Assembly: GCF_030182585.1 (NCBI RefSeq)
Contig: NZ_JARXOW010000001.1
Location: 2,480,001 to 2,544,000 of the forward strand
DNA from: Pedobacter faecalis
GTDB taxonomy: Bacteria; Bacteroidota; Bacteroidia; Sphingobacteriales; Sphingobacteriaceae
DNA: 64,000 nt
Reading direction: 5' to 3'
Shown: in pieces, positions 43,286-52,451 of the stretch
Layout of the letters: each line of letters begins with the position of its first letter
How positions within the stretch are numbered: position 1 is the first letter of the stretch
Notes under the pieces: generated by a model
Database searches by the model: none
The model's input: only the letters and a program-made list of their open reading frames with translations
Told to the model about the DNA's origin: nothing
Made by a program: the position numbers and the translations under genes

Positions 43286-46200
43286 ATGTTTAAACTAACA
43301 AACCAGATCAGAGACCCTAAAGCAAGGTCTGTGAAATCGGCTTTTTTGGAGGCCGCTCTTTTGCTGATCGCTCTCATTAGCCTCGTGGCCTTAAGTTCTG
43401 TTGCCGCTATGGCGCAAGGCATACTTGTAAAAGGCGTTGTAACAGACGGAGAAACTAAACAGACTATTCCCGGAGTGAGCGTGCGGGTTGCGGGCGCTGC
43501 CGCGGGTACGGTGACCGACAAGAATGGTCACTACGAAATTAGTGTCCCCAACGAACAGGCCGTTCTCGAATTTGCCTATGTGGGTTTCACCCGGCAGCAG
43601 ATCGCTGTGCGCGGGCAGCGTAATATAGATGTGGTATTGCGTAGCGACAACAACCAGTTGAACGAGGTTGTGGTAACCGCACTGGGAATTACCCGGGAAG
43701 CAAAATCCATCGGTTTTTCTGTACAGAAAGTGGATGGCGAACTTCTGCGGGAATCGCACGAAACCAATTTACTGAATACCCTTAGCGGCCGGGTGGCCGG
43801 TGTGCAGATCACGAGCGCTTCGGGTGGTATTGGTGCTTCTTCCAATATCCAGATACGGGGACAAAACTTTGTGAGCGGTTATAATTATAACAACTCACCA
43901 TTGTTTGTGGTAGACGGTGTGCCGATAAGCAACAACAACGAGCAGTCGACACGCGCGTTTACTGGTCGCCAGGACTTTAACAACCCGAATTTTACGGCCA
44001 ACGAAGGTGAGGTAGACTATGGCAACGCCGCAGGGGAAATTGACCCGAACGATATTGAATCGATCACGGTATTGAAAGGGCCGAACGCGGCGGCATTGTA
44101 TGGTTCAAGAGCGTCCAATGGGGTAGTGCTCATCACGACCAAATCGGGCAAGGGTGTAAAAGGCCTGGGCGTTTCTTTTAACTCGCAGGCCAGTTTCGAA
44201 TCGCCGCTGAAGCTGCCCGACTACCAGTATGTATACGGGCAGGGGCAGGATGGCAAATATGCGTACAAAGACGGAATGGGCGGAGGAACCTTTGATAACA
44301 TCATCGAGAACTGGGGTCCGAAGATGGAGGGACAGCTGATCCCTCAGTTCGATTCGCCGCTTGACGCGAGCGGTAACCGGATACCAACACCTTTTGTTGC
44401 GCAGCCTAACCAGTTGAAGGATTTCTTTGTGAACGGTCAGACTTACACGAATAACCTCTCCATAGCGGGAAGCACGGACAAGCTGAATTTCCGCCTGTCG
44501 TACACCAACCTGGAGCAAACGGGTATTGTGGAGAACACAGATCTGAGCAGGAACTCACTCGGACTGAACTCGGGCTATGCGATAACCGATAAGCTGAAAG
44601 TTGATGTGAACATGAACTATGTAAACAACGGAAGCGACAACCGGGCAAGCTACGGGGCAAAAAACGACGATGCCATTATGAAGATCTTCCTGTACATGCC
44701 AAGGAACCTGAACGTGGCCAGTTTGCGCAATTACTGGAAAGGCGGGTTGGCAAATTCAGTACAGAACTCACCGATCTATAATCCCAATGGCGCAAGGTGG
44801 AACAACCCCTATTTTGTGGCCTACGAGAACCTGAACGGCAATAACCGCGACCGTGTTTACGGTAATGTAAAGCTGGATTATGCCATCATGCCAAACCTGA
44901 AGTTGATGCTGCGTACCGGCCGCGATTTCTATAACGACAAGCGGACGATGCGTCACGCGATGTCTTCGGCACAATACGTAAACGGCTACTACCAGGAAGA
45001 TGACGTTGCTTTTCTGGAAACGAACCATGATTTCTTGTTGTCGTACGACACCAAGTTTAAGGGCGACTGGAGTTTTAATGCGAATGCAGGTGGTAACCTG
45101 CTGATGCAAAAATCCAAAAGACTGGGTGCCATTGCAGGTCGCTTGTCGATACCCGGTGTGTACAACCTGACAAATAATGCCCAGCCTATTCAGGCAGGGA
45201 ATGTTTACCAGGAGAAGCGCATCAATTCGATCTATGGTACCACACAGCTGGGTTATAAAGACAAGATCTTCTTAGACCTTACGGGCCGTAACGACTGGTC
45301 GAGCGCCCTTCCGAAGAAAAACAATGCTTATTTCTATCCTTCGGCATCGCTAAGTGTGCTGGCCTCTGAGTTGTTTGGCATACAGAGCGAAACGATGAGT
45401 TACCTCAAACTGAGAAGCAGTATTTCGTCGGTGCGCCGCGACCTGGAACCTTATCAGACTTCGGCCAATTTCCAGGTGTCGCAAGGCTGGGGCGGCGAGA
45501 CGGTAGCGGTACATAACAACAATTATCCGAACGCTGATATCCGCCCGGAGAAGGTGGAATCTTATGAATTCGGGTTCGATAGCCGGTTTCTGGACAACCG
45601 GATCGGTCTGGACGTAACTTACTATAAGAGTACGACGACCGATCTGATCATTCCTGTTACCCTGAACCCTTCTGCGGGATATGATACCAAGCTGATGAAC
45701 GTAGGCAAGATGACGAACCAGGGTCTGGAAGTCATGCTGAATGCTTCGCCGGTGAAGGCGGCCAACTTTAACTGGGATATCTCGGTGAACTTCGGTTTGA
45801 ACAGGAATAAGGTTATTTCATTGGCAGAGAACATTGGCATCTCGAGGATCCGTCAGCTGGAACGCTGGGCTTCCCTTGAGCTGCGTACGCTGAATACTAA
45901 GGGCGACGGCTCGTTCGGTTCGTTGTACGGCGACTACCTGATTTATAATCCATCGGGTCAGCTGACGCACAAGAACGGTCTGCCGCAGGAAGAAAACGGC
46001 GACTGGGGCTACCTCGGCAACGTTAACCCGGACTATACAGCCGGGATTACCAATAACCTGCGCTATAAGCGCTTTTCGCTGAGCTTCCTGTTTGGCATTC
46101 AGAAAGGTGGTGTGGTGCATTCCAGAACTTATATTGAGGGTATAAACGCCGGAAGTTTGAAGGAGTCGTTGGTGAACCGGGATGCAAATGGTAGCGGCAA

Positions 46201-46552
46201 TATGGTGGGCGAGGGTATCGATATTGATACCGGTAACCCCAACGCAACGCCGGTTACGGTGCGTAACTACTGGAGGGCCTATTACAATAACGACATGATT
46301 GCGACTTTTGATGCCTCGTATATCAAGTTAAGAGAGCTGAAGATCGGTTACGCCCTGCCATCAAGCCTAATGCGTAAAATTGCGGTGAAGAATGGCAGCA
46401 TCTCGCTGGTTGGCCGCAACCTGCTGCTGTGGTCGGACGTGCCAAACATAGATCCGGAAGTTTCCGCATACGACGGGCAGTTTCAGGGTGTAGAGGCAAT
46501 GTCGCTTCCTTCGCTCAGAAGTGTAGGTATGTCGCTTAACCTTAATTTTTAA
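43286..46552 (+). CDS. SusC/RagA-family TonB-linked outer membrane protein without STN domain
   Basis: 1088 residues from ATG 43286 (MFKLTNQIRDPKARSVKSAF); an earlier TTG at 43265 lies inside the -7 element. Signal segment ALLLIALISLVALSSVAAMAQ, then directly the carboxypeptidase-regulatory-like domain (LVKGVVTDGETKQTIPGVSV), the plug (TLSGRVAGVQITSASGGIGAS, SPLFVVDGVPI, ESITVLKGPNAAALYGSRASNGVVL) and the barrel, ending MSLNLNF. Lack of an STN domain fits the absence of sigma/FecR genes nearby. It imports an unknown substrate with TonB, together with the SusD that follows. Confidence 0.96.
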   Translation: MFKLTNQIRDPKARSVKSAFLEAALLLIALISLVALSSVAAMAQGILVKGVVTDGETKQTIPGVSVRVAGAAAGTVTDKNGHYEISVPNEQAVLEFAYVGFTRQQIAVRGQRNIDVVLRSDNNQLNEVVVTALGITREAKSIGFSVQKVDGELLRESHETNLLNTLSGRVAGVQITSASGGIGASSNIQIRGQNFVSGYNYNNSPLFVVDGVPISNNNEQSTRAFTGRQDFNNPNFTANEGEVDYGNAAGEIDPNDIESITVLKGPNAAALYGSRASNGVVLITTKSGKGVKGLGVSFNSQASFESPLKLPDYQYVYGQGQDGKYAYKDGMGGGTFDNIIENWGPKMEGQLIPQFDSPLDASGNRIPTPFVAQPNQLKDFFVNGQTYTNNLSIAGSTDKLNFRLSYTNLEQTGIVENTDLSRNSLGLNSGYAITDKLKVDVNMNYVNNGSDNRASYGAKNDDAIMKIFLYMPRNLNVASLRNYWKGGLANSVQNSPIYNPNGARWNNPYFVAYENLNGNNRDRVYGNVKLDYAIMPNLKLMLRTGRDFYNDKRTMRHAMSSAQYVNGYYQEDDVAFLETNHDFLLSYDTKFKGDWSFNANAGGNLLMQKSKRLGAIAGRLSIPGVYNLTNNAQPIQAGNVYQEKRINSIYGTTQLGYKDKIFLDLTGRNDWSSALPKKNNAYFYPSASLSVLASELFGIQSETMSYLKLRSSISSVRRDLEPYQTSANFQVSQGWGGETVAVHNNNYPNADIRPEKVESYEFGFDSRFLDNRIGLDVTYYKSTTTDLIIPVTLNPSAGYDTKLMNVGKMTNQGLEVMLNASPVKAANFNWDISVNFGLNRNKVISLAENIGISRIRQLERWASLELRTLNTKGDGSFGSLYGDYLIYNPSGQLTHKNGLPQEENGDWGYLGNVNPDYTAGITNNLRYKRFSLSFLFGIQKGGVVHSRTYIEGINAGSLKESLVNRDANGSGNMVGEGIDIDTGNPNATPVTVRNYWRAYYNNDMIATFDASYIKLRELKIGYALPSSLMRKIAVKNGSISLVGRNLLLWSDVPNIDPEVSAYDGQFQGVEAMSLPSLRSVGMSLNLNF

Positions 46553-46582
46553 TCCTTCCGCTCAGTTTAAAGAATATAAGAT

Positions 46583-48118
46583 ATGAAAAAGATAAATATC
46601 GTGTTTTCCTTGCTGGTTGTCCTTTTAGGATCCTGCAGCAAGTTTGAAGAAATCAATAAAAATCCGAACAACCCGTCAACGGTTCCTGCAGAAATGTTGT
46701 TGCCGCCCATTATCAGCTCGGCAGTCGGTTCGATGAACGCAAGCGGCAGTCGCGCCGGACAATATGTGCAGCACCTGGCATGGCTGGGCGGCACAAGCGA
46801 ATCGGACGGCCGCTATAACCTGACCGGAGCTTCTTACCGGGAGGAATGGAACGGACCTATGCGATTAATTAAAGACGTGAATCAGTTGGCCGGAATCGCA
46901 CAAGCTAACGGTCAGACGCAGTACCAGGCTATTGCGGCCATTATGAAAGTATACATCCTTTCGCTCATGACAGACGCCTATGGTGATATTCCCTACGATG
47001 AAGCAGGCATGGGTAATGTTACCGGCTTAGAGTTTCCAAAGTACCAGGCACAGCAGGAGGTGTATGAACGGATGCTGACAGATCTGGAGTCGGCCAACCA
47101 GTTGCTGAAAAATCTGCCGGCAGGCACAGTGATCAGTCGCGATATCCTCTTTGCAGGTAATGCCGCAAGGTGGAGGAAGTTTGCCAATTCGCTAAAGATC
47201 CGTATCCTGATGCGGCAATCGAACAAAGCAGATGCGGCTGCACGCATTGGCGAAAGAGTGGCGGCAATTTTTAATAACCCCTCTGAGTATCCTGTATTTA
47301 CAAGCGCGGCAGAACAAGCGATGCTGGTATACAATAACAGCACCGATTTCTACAGCTGGTATATTCAAAATCCGCCTGCGGATGGCAGTGGTGTGAACTT
47401 TGGCGACAACGCCCGGGTAAGCGATGTGATGGTTAACTTTTTGAAGGCGGCAAACGATCCCAGGCTGACCATTTTTGCGGCGCCTACCAAAAAGTCGTAC
47501 GACGCAAACAAAGCCAATCCAGCCCAGGCGCTCGTTTACCGCGGTATACGTGCCGGTCTGAGCAGCGAAGAACAGAAGAACTTGTATCCGGGCCTGGACA
47601 ACAACGACTTTTCTGTTATCGGCAGCCGCATCCGCAAGGAGAACCGGGCATTTTTGTTTACCTATGCGGAGTTGATGCTGTTGAAGGCCGAGGCGATTCA
47701 GCGGAACATGGGCGTGACGGGGGTTGCAGCTACGGCATATCTGGATGGTGTGCGTGCTTCATTTGATAACTGGCCTCAGCTTGCCGGTGCACAGGCCGCT
47801 GCACCGTATATATCGGATGCACAAAAGACTGCGTATTTCCAGCAGACAGGTGTCGGTTTATCGGCTACCGAGCCGCTGAAACAGATTGCTGAACAGCTTT
47901 GGGTAAACGCCTTCCTTAACGGATTTGAAGGATGGGCAGGATGGAGAAGGACCGGTTATCCGCAACTGGTTCCGGGTCCGACCGTTTTATCACCGATCCC
48001 GGTGCGCTATGTGTATTCGGACAACGAGCAGAACAGTCCGAGTCTGCTAGCCTGGGTTAATGCCAACATGGGGGGCAAGATGCCGACACACAATACCAAA
48101 GTGTGGTTTCAGCCCTAG
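46583..48118 (+). CDS. SusD/RagB-family nutrient-binding lipoprotein (SusD_like_2 type)
   Basis: 511 residues, 30 bp after susC. Lipobox LVVLLGSC, then SKFEEINKNPNNPSTVPAEMLLPPI, typical of this branch. TPR-like helices QAIAAIMKVYILSLMTDAYGDIPYDEA and FTYAELMLLKAEAIQRNMG; the C terminus has QLWVNAFLNGFEGWAGWRRTGYP and ends KVWFQP. It resembles the gene fragment at 2-613, so the organism has at least two systems of this branch in 46 kb. Confidence 0.95.
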   Translation: MKKINIVFSLLVVLLGSCSKFEEINKNPNNPSTVPAEMLLPPIISSAVGSMNASGSRAGQYVQHLAWLGGTSESDGRYNLTGASYREEWNGPMRLIKDVNQLAGIAQANGQTQYQAIAAIMKVYILSLMTDAYGDIPYDEAGMGNVTGLEFPKYQAQQEVYERMLTDLESANQLLKNLPAGTVISRDILFAGNAARWRKFANSLKIRILMRQSNKADAAARIGERVAAIFNNPSEYPVFTSAAEQAMLVYNNSTDFYSWYIQNPPADGSGVNFGDNARVSDVMVNFLKAANDPRLTIFAAPTKKSYDANKANPAQALVYRGIRAGLSSEEQKNLYPGLDNNDFSVIGSRIRKENRAFLFTYAELMLLKAEAIQRNMGVTGVAATAYLDGVRASFDNWPQLAGAQAAAPYISDAQKTAYFQQTGVGLSATEPLKQIAEQLWVNAFLNGFEGWAGWRRTGYPQLVPGPTVLSPIPVRYVYSDNEQNSPSLLAWVNANMGGKMPTHNTKVWFQP

Positions 48119-48149
48119 GTTGATTACCGAGTTTACAATATATTAGAGG

Positions 48150-48947
48150 ATGAATATAAAACACATATTCGGCTTAAGCCTGCTTATTGCAGGCTTAAGC
48201 ATTTCGCTGGTCCACGCCCAGAAATACACGGCAAACAAAAATGCGCATTCACATAATGATTACTTGCAGCCGAGACCCTTTCATTTGGCCTATGAAAACC
48301 GTTTTGCCTCTATGGAGATCGACGTGTTTGAGGTTGACGGGCAGCTTTATGTTGCGCATGAAAGGAACGAGATCGATACCGCAGGTACTATAGAACGGCT
48401 TTATATCAACCCTTTGCTCGATATGATCCGCGCGAACGGTGGTAAGCCATATAAAAACGGCGGCGGTCTGCAGTTCATGATCGATTTTAAAACGCCGGGC
48501 ACTACGGCATTAAAAGTGCTGGAGGCTAAACTGAAGCCTTACCGGAAGTACTTCGACGTAAACCATAATCCGGATGCGGTGCGTATTGTGCTGAGCGGCG
48601 CTACGCCTGCTCCGGAACGGTGGGGCGACTATGACCCGATTTTCTTTTTTGACGGACGCTTAAGCACCCCGTATACTGCAGAGCAGATGAAACGTGTGGC
48701 TTTTTACAGTACCGCCTTTCAGCAGTTTTCTAAATGGGATGGCGTAGGGCCTCTTGCCGATGCCGACCGCGAGAAGCTTGCGGCTTATGTGCGCAATGTC
48801 CATGCGTTGGGAAAGCCCGTCCGGTTTTGGGGCAACCCGGATACCCCGGATTGCTGGCGGGCATTTATCGAAATCGGGGTCGATTACCTGAATACCGATT
48901 CGCCTGTGAAGATGGCAGAATTTCTAAACAAACTATTTGTTAATTAG
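48150..48947 (+). CDS. PI-PLC / glycerophosphodiester phosphodiesterase-like exported protein
   Basis: 265 residues with a signal peptide ending LVHAQ. The mature protein starts ANKNAHSHNDYLQPRPFHLAYENRF; the HNDY and SMEIDVFEVDGQLYVAHE segments carry the His and acidic residues expected for a phosphodiesterase TIM barrel, with QFMIDFKTPG and a final GVDYLNTDSPVKMAEFL. It resembles PI-PLC-like/Aim6-type proteins. It lies 31 bp after susD, so it may process phosphodiester-containing ligands for the same uptake system. Confidence 0.85.
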   Translation: MNIKHIFGLSLLIAGLSISLVHAQKYTANKNAHSHNDYLQPRPFHLAYENRFASMEIDVFEVDGQLYVAHERNEIDTAGTIERLYINPLLDMIRANGGKPYKNGGGLQFMIDFKTPGTTALKVLEAKLKPYRKYFDVNHNPDAVRIVLSGATPAPERWGDYDPIFFFDGRLSTPYTAEQMKRVAFYSTAFQQFSKWDGVGPLADADREKLAAYVRNVHALGKPVRFWGNPDTPDCWRAFIEIGVDYLNTDSPVKMAEFLNKLFVN

Positions 48948-48966
48948 ATATTTTGCGCTATCTTTG
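48936..48966 (+). promoter_or_regulatory. Consensus promoter of the rplM-rpsI-rpsB operon
   Basis: TTTG (48936-48939), 19 nt, TATCTTTG (48959-48966): both elements match the Bacteroidota consensus with ideal spacing. It lies at the end of the PI-PLC gene and gives a leader of ~50 nt beginning with a hairpin. Confidence 0.85.
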
Positions 48967-48969
48967 CAG

Positions 48970-48987
48970 TCCCCAAAAAAGCGGGGA
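48970..48987 (+). promoter_or_regulatory. Hairpin at the predicted 5' end of the rplM mRNA
   Basis: TCCCC (48970-48974) pairs with GGGGA (48983-48987) around an A-rich 8-nt loop. It starts 4 nt after the -7 element, that is at about +1 of the transcript. Confidence 0.55.
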
Positions 48988-49021
48988 ATGAATAATTGTT
49001 TAACAAATTAAATACAAGCAA

Positions 49022-49465
49022 GTGAATACGTTAAGTTACAAAACTGTCTCTGCCAATGCAAAAACTGTTAACAAACAGTGGGTTGTTGTGGATGCTGAAG
49101 GCGAGATTTTGGGGCGCTTGTCATCGAAGATCGCTATGATCATCCGTGGTAAAAACAAGCCTGAGTACACCCCACACGTAGACTGCGGCGATAATGTGAT
49201 CGTTATTAATGCAGACAAGGTTAAATTGACCGGAAGTAAGTTCTCCGATAAGGTTTACACTTCTTATACCGGCTATCCGGGCGGTCAGCGCTTCATTTCT
49301 CCTAAGGAGTTAATGGCTAAACACCCTAAGCGTGTTATCGAGAAAGCGGTACGCGGTATGCTTCCTAAAACTAAACTTGGTGCAAAATTATTCACCAACC
49401 TTTATGTTTATGCAGGTTCAGAGCATCCTCATGCAGCACAATCACCTAAAACCATTACACTTTAA
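49022..49465 (+). CDS. rplM: 50S ribosomal protein L13
   Basis: 147 residues. MNTLSYKTVSANAKTVNKQW, VVDAEGEILGRLSSKIA, the GDNVIVINADKVKLTG core and AVRGMLPKTKLG are typical of uL13. The start is GTG at 49022; no ATG is available upstream of the conserved N terminus. It binds 23S rRNA early in large-subunit assembly. It is the first gene of the rplM-rpsI-rpsB operon, preceded by a consensus promoter. Confidence 0.98.
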   Translation: MNTLSYKTVSANAKTVNKQWVVVDAEGEILGRLSSKIAMIIRGKNKPEYTPHVDCGDNVIVINADKVKLTGSKFSDKVYTSYTGYPGGQRFISPKELMAKHPKRVIEKAVRGMLPKTKLGAKLFTNLYVYAGSEHPHAAQSPKTITL

Positions 49466-49475
49466 TTAAGAAGAA

Positions 49476-49862
49476 ATGTCAGTAACAAATACTTCAGGAA
49501 GAAGAAAAACTGCTGTTGCACGTATCTATCTAAAAGATGGCAATGGCACCATTACCGTAAACGGTAAAGACCATAAAGAATATTTCCCTACCCTGCCTTT
49601 GCAATATATCGTAAACCAGTCGTTTGAAGTGGCCGAAGTGATCGGTCAGTATGATGTTCAGGTAAACGTTGCAGGTGGCGGTGTTAAAGGTCAGGCAGAA
49701 GCTGTTCGTTTGGCTATCGCTAAGGCTATCGTTGAATTAGATGCTGATAAGAAGTCGGCATTGCGTGCTAAGGGTATCATGACCCGCGACATGCGTATGG
49801 TGGAACGTAAGAAACCAGGACGTAAAAAAGCACGTAAGAAATTCCAATTCAGTAAACGTTAA
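49476..49862 (+). CDS. rpsI: 30S ribosomal protein S9
   Basis: 128 residues. TSGRRKTAVARIYLKDGNGTI at the N terminus, GGGVKGQAEAVRLAIAKA in the middle and the basic tail ending KKFQFSKR, whose last Lys/Arg reach the P-site tRNA. It starts 10 bp after rplM, the order found in most bacteria. Confidence 0.98.
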   Translation: MSVTNTSGRRKTAVARIYLKDGNGTITVNGKDHKEYFPTLPLQYIVNQSFEVAEVIGQYDVQVNVAGGGVKGQAEAVRLAIAKAIVELDADKKSALRAKGIMTRDMRMVERKKPGRKKARKKFQFSKR

Positions 49863-49866
49863 TCTT

Positions 49867-49872
49867 AAGGAG
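49867..49872 (+). promoter_or_regulatory. Strong Shine-Dalgarno sequence before rpsB
   Basis: AAGGAG lies 8 nt before the rpsB ATG at 49881, the best SD match next to a start codon in this window. Most genes here, as in Bacteroidota in general, start without one. Confidence 0.65.
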
Positions 49873-49880
49873 ACAAAACA

Positions 49881-50705
49881 ATGGCAAGAACTACATATCA
49901 AGACTTATTGGATGCAGGTGTACACTTTGGTCACCTTACCCGTAAATGGAATCCAAAAATGGCGCCTTACATTTTCATGGAGCGCAACGGAATCCACATC
50001 ATCGATTTAAATAAAACTTTAACCAAAACTGAAGAAGCTGCTACAGCGATCAAACAGATTGTAAAATCTGGCCGTAAGATCCTTTTTGTGGCTACTAAGA
50101 AGCAGGCTAAAGAAATCGTAGCCGATCAGGCTAAAAAAGTAAACATGCCTTACGTAACCGAGCGTTGGTTGGGTGGTATGTTGACCAACTTTGCAACGGT
50201 ACGCAAGTCGATCAAGAAGATGGCTAACATCGACAAGATGACTAAAGACGGAACTTACTCGATCCTTTCTAAAAAGGAGCGTTTAATGATTCAGCGTGAG
50301 CGTATTAAACTGGAAAACTTATTGGGCGGTATTGCTGACCTGAACCGTTTGCCAGCTGCAATTTTCCTGATCGACGTGAAGAAAGAGCATATCGCGGTTA
50401 GCGAGGCGTTGAAGCTGAACATCCCTACCTTTGCAATGGTGGATACCAACTCTGACCCTTCAAACATCGACTTCCCGATTCCGGCAAACGATGATGCAAC
50501 CAAATCAATCTCTTTGATCACTGACATCATTGTTAAGGCTATCGAAGAAGGTTTGGATGAGCGTAAGCGTGAAAAAGACGAAGAAGCAGAAAAAGAAGCT
50601 GTAGCGGCTAAGGCTGCTGCTGATGCTCCTGAAGTTGCTGCTCCGGGTTCAAGAAGACAAAAAGTTCAGGCTGAGAGCGAAGAAGGCTCAGCTGAGGAAG
50701 CTTAA
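49881..50705 (+). CDS. rpsB: 30S ribosomal protein S2
   Basis: 274 residues. YQDLLDAGVHFGHLTRKWNPKMAPYIF, FVATKKQAKEIV, VTERWLGGMLTNF and FAMVDTNSDPSNIDFPIPANDDA are typical of uS2. The C-terminal ~45 residues are a low-complexity Ala/Glu/Lys tail (from DERKREKDEEAEKEA) longer than in many bacteria. It has a strong Shine-Dalgarno sequence and is followed by a long hairpin before tsf. Confidence 0.98.
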   Translation: MARTTYQDLLDAGVHFGHLTRKWNPKMAPYIFMERNGIHIIDLNKTLTKTEEAATAIKQIVKSGRKILFVATKKQAKEIVADQAKKVNMPYVTERWLGGMLTNFATVRKSIKKMANIDKMTKDGTYSILSKKERLMIQRERIKLENLLGGIADLNRLPAAIFLIDVKKEHIAVSEALKLNIPTFAMVDTNSDPSNIDFPIPANDDATKSISLITDIIVKAIEEGLDERKREKDEEAEKEAVAAKAAADAPEVAAPGSRRQKVQAESEEGSAEEA

Positions 50706-50717
50706 TATAATTTAATT

Positions 50718-50768
50718 TGGGTTGTATGATGTGTTGGAGGACAAAAGACCACCGCATTATACAGCCCA
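50718..50768 (+). promoter_or_regulatory. Long hairpin between rpsB and tsf
   Basis: The arms at 50718-50737 and 50749-50768 pair at 19 of 20 positions when G-U pairs are allowed, with an 11-nt A-rich loop. Several pairs are G-U, which suggests an RNA stem. Only a short TTTTT follows, after six bases, so it may be a partial terminator or an RNA processing site between the two genes. Confidence 0.7.
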
Positions 50769-50802
50769 TAATTTTTAACTCATAAAATAAAGGAAACTAA
50801 AG

Positions 50803-51639
50803 ATGTCAGTACAAATTACTGCTGCAGATGTAAATAAATTGCGCCAGCAAACTGGTGCAGGTATGATGGACTGCAAAAAAGCATTAACTGAGGCTAACGG
50901 TGACTTTGAGGCTGCCGTTGATTATTTGCGTAAAAAAGGTGCTAAAGTAGCTGCGAGCCGTCAGGATCGCGAATCGAACGAAGGTGTGGTTATTGCTAAA
51001 GCTACTGCTGATGGTAAGCGTGGTGTGGTGATTGAGCTGAACTGCGAAACTGACTTCGTAGCTAAGAACGCTGACTTCGTAGCATTGGGAAATAAATTTG
51101 CAGACCTGGCTATCGAGCAGAACCCTGCTTCCCTGGAAGAACTGCTTGCTTTGGAACTGGACGGACAGAAAGTTGCTGATGTAATTGTTGACAACACTGG
51201 TAAGATCGGCGAGAAGATCGGTATCTCTAAGTTTGAGACCGTAACCGGTGAGAAAGTTGTTCCTTATATCCACGGTAACTACCGTTTAGGTGTACTTGTT
51301 GCGCTTAACCAGGCAGGCGAAGGTGTTGAAGAAGCTGGTAAGGATGTGGCTATGCAGATCGCTGCTATGAATCCTGTGGCGCTCGACAAAGCTGATGTTG
51401 ATGCAACAACAATTGAGCGTGAGACCGAGATCGCAAAAGAGCAGATCCGTGCTGAAGGTAAGCCTGAGGAAATGGTTGAGAAGATCGCTGCAGGTAAACT
51501 GAACAAGTTTTACAAAGACAGCACCTTGCTGAACCAGGAGTTTGTGAAGGATTCTTCTAAAGATGTACGTAAATTCTTAAATGATACTGCAAGCGGTCTT
51601 ACCGTGACTTCATTTAAGCGTGTTCAATTGGGCGCGTAG
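50803..51639 (+). CDS. tsf: Translation elongation factor Ts
   Basis: 278 residues. ITAADVNKLRQQTGAGMMDCKKALTEANGDFEAAVDYLRKKG is the UBA-like N-terminal domain that contacts EF-Tu; GVVIELNCETDFVAKNADF follows, and the C terminus contains LLNQEFVKDSSKDVRKFLND. It recycles EF-Tu by exchanging GDP for GTP. It lies downstream of rpsB as usual, separated by a hairpin. Confidence 0.98.
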   Translation: MSVQITAADVNKLRQQTGAGMMDCKKALTEANGDFEAAVDYLRKKGAKVAASRQDRESNEGVVIAKATADGKRGVVIELNCETDFVAKNADFVALGNKFADLAIEQNPASLEELLALELDGQKVADVIVDNTGKIGEKIGISKFETVTGEKVVPYIHGNYRLGVLVALNQAGEGVEEAGKDVAMQIAAMNPVALDKADVDATTIERETEIAKEQIRAEGKPEEMVEKIAAGKLNKFYKDSTLLNQEFVKDSSKDVRKFLNDTASGLTVTSFKRVQLGA

Positions 51640-51661
51640 TCACTTTTGACAATACTTTTAA

Positions 51662-51690
51662 GAGCCTCCTGAGTCAGGGGGCTTTTTTTA
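51662..51690 (+). terminator. Terminator after tsf
   Basis: AGCCTCCTG pairs with CAGGGGGCT (one G-U) around a 2-3 nt loop, followed by seven T residues. Confidence 0.88.
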
Positions 51691-51702
51691 TGGTTTTTTT
51701 CC

Positions 51703-51710
51703 TATTTTTG
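51703..51710 (+). promoter_or_regulatory. -7 element directly before pyrH
   Basis: TATTTTTG matches TAnnTTTG and ends 5 nt before the pyrH ATG at 51716. It follows the tsf terminator, so pyrH needs its own promoter. The -33 element is not clear. Confidence 0.5.
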
Positions 51711-51715
51711 AGGCC

Positions 51716-52423
51716 ATGAAATATAAACGGATCCTCCTTAAACTCAGCGGCGAATCGCTGATGGGCGAAAAGCAATATGGTATTGATAATGAGATGGTAA
51801 GGCAGTATGCCGAAGACATCAAAGCTGTACACGATCAAGGTTTGCAGATTGCTATCGTCATTGGCGGCGGTAATATTTTCAGGGGTTTAAGTGCGGAGAA
51901 ATCGGGTATGGACCGGGCGCAGGCCGATTATATGGGTATGCTGGCTACGGTAATAAACAGCATGGCGCTTCAGGATGCGCTGGAAAAAGTTGGCCTGAAA
52001 ACCAGGTTGCTTACGGCTATAAAAATGGAGCAGATCTGTGAACCATTTATTCGGCGCCGTGCCGTGCGGCACCTCGAAAAAGGTCGTGTGGTGATCTTTG
52101 GTGCGGGTACCGGTAACCCTTATTTCACCACAGATTCTGCGGCTGCTTTACGGGCTATTGAAATTAAGGCGGATGTGGTATTAAAAGGTACGCGTGTAGA
52201 CGGGATCTATACTGCTGATCCTGAGAAAGACCTTACGGCAACAAGATACGATGAGATCAGCTTCAAAGAAGTGTATGCCAAAGGCCTGAATGTTATGGAT
52301 ATGACTGCATTTACGCTTTGCGAGGAAAACAAGCTTCCGATCATCGTGTTTGATATGAACAAAACCGGCAATTTTATGAAGATTGCTAAAGGTGAAGCTA
52401 TTGGTACACTGGTGAAAGGATAG
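51716..52423 (+). CDS. pyrH: UMP kinase
   Basis: 235 residues. [72 protein letters not shown] and [16 protein letters not shown] are diagnostic. It phosphorylates UMP to UDP for RNA and cell-wall precursors. It begins a pyrH-frr unit, after a terminator, and the predicted +1 lies at its start codon. Confidence 0.98.
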   Translation: MKYKRILLKLSGESLMGEKQYGIDNEMVRQYAEDIKAVHDQGLQIAIVIGGGNIFRGLSAEKSGMDRAQADYMGMLATVINSMALQDALEKVGLKTRLLTAIKMEQICEPFIRRRAVRHLEKGRVVIFGAGTGNPYFTTDSAAALRAIEIKADVVLKGTRVDGIYTADPEKDLTATRYDEISFKEVYAKGLNVMDMTAFTLCEENKLPIIVFDMNKTGNFMKIAKGEAIGTLVKG

Positions 52424-52451
52424 TTGGATTTTATTGATAATAACACGATAT

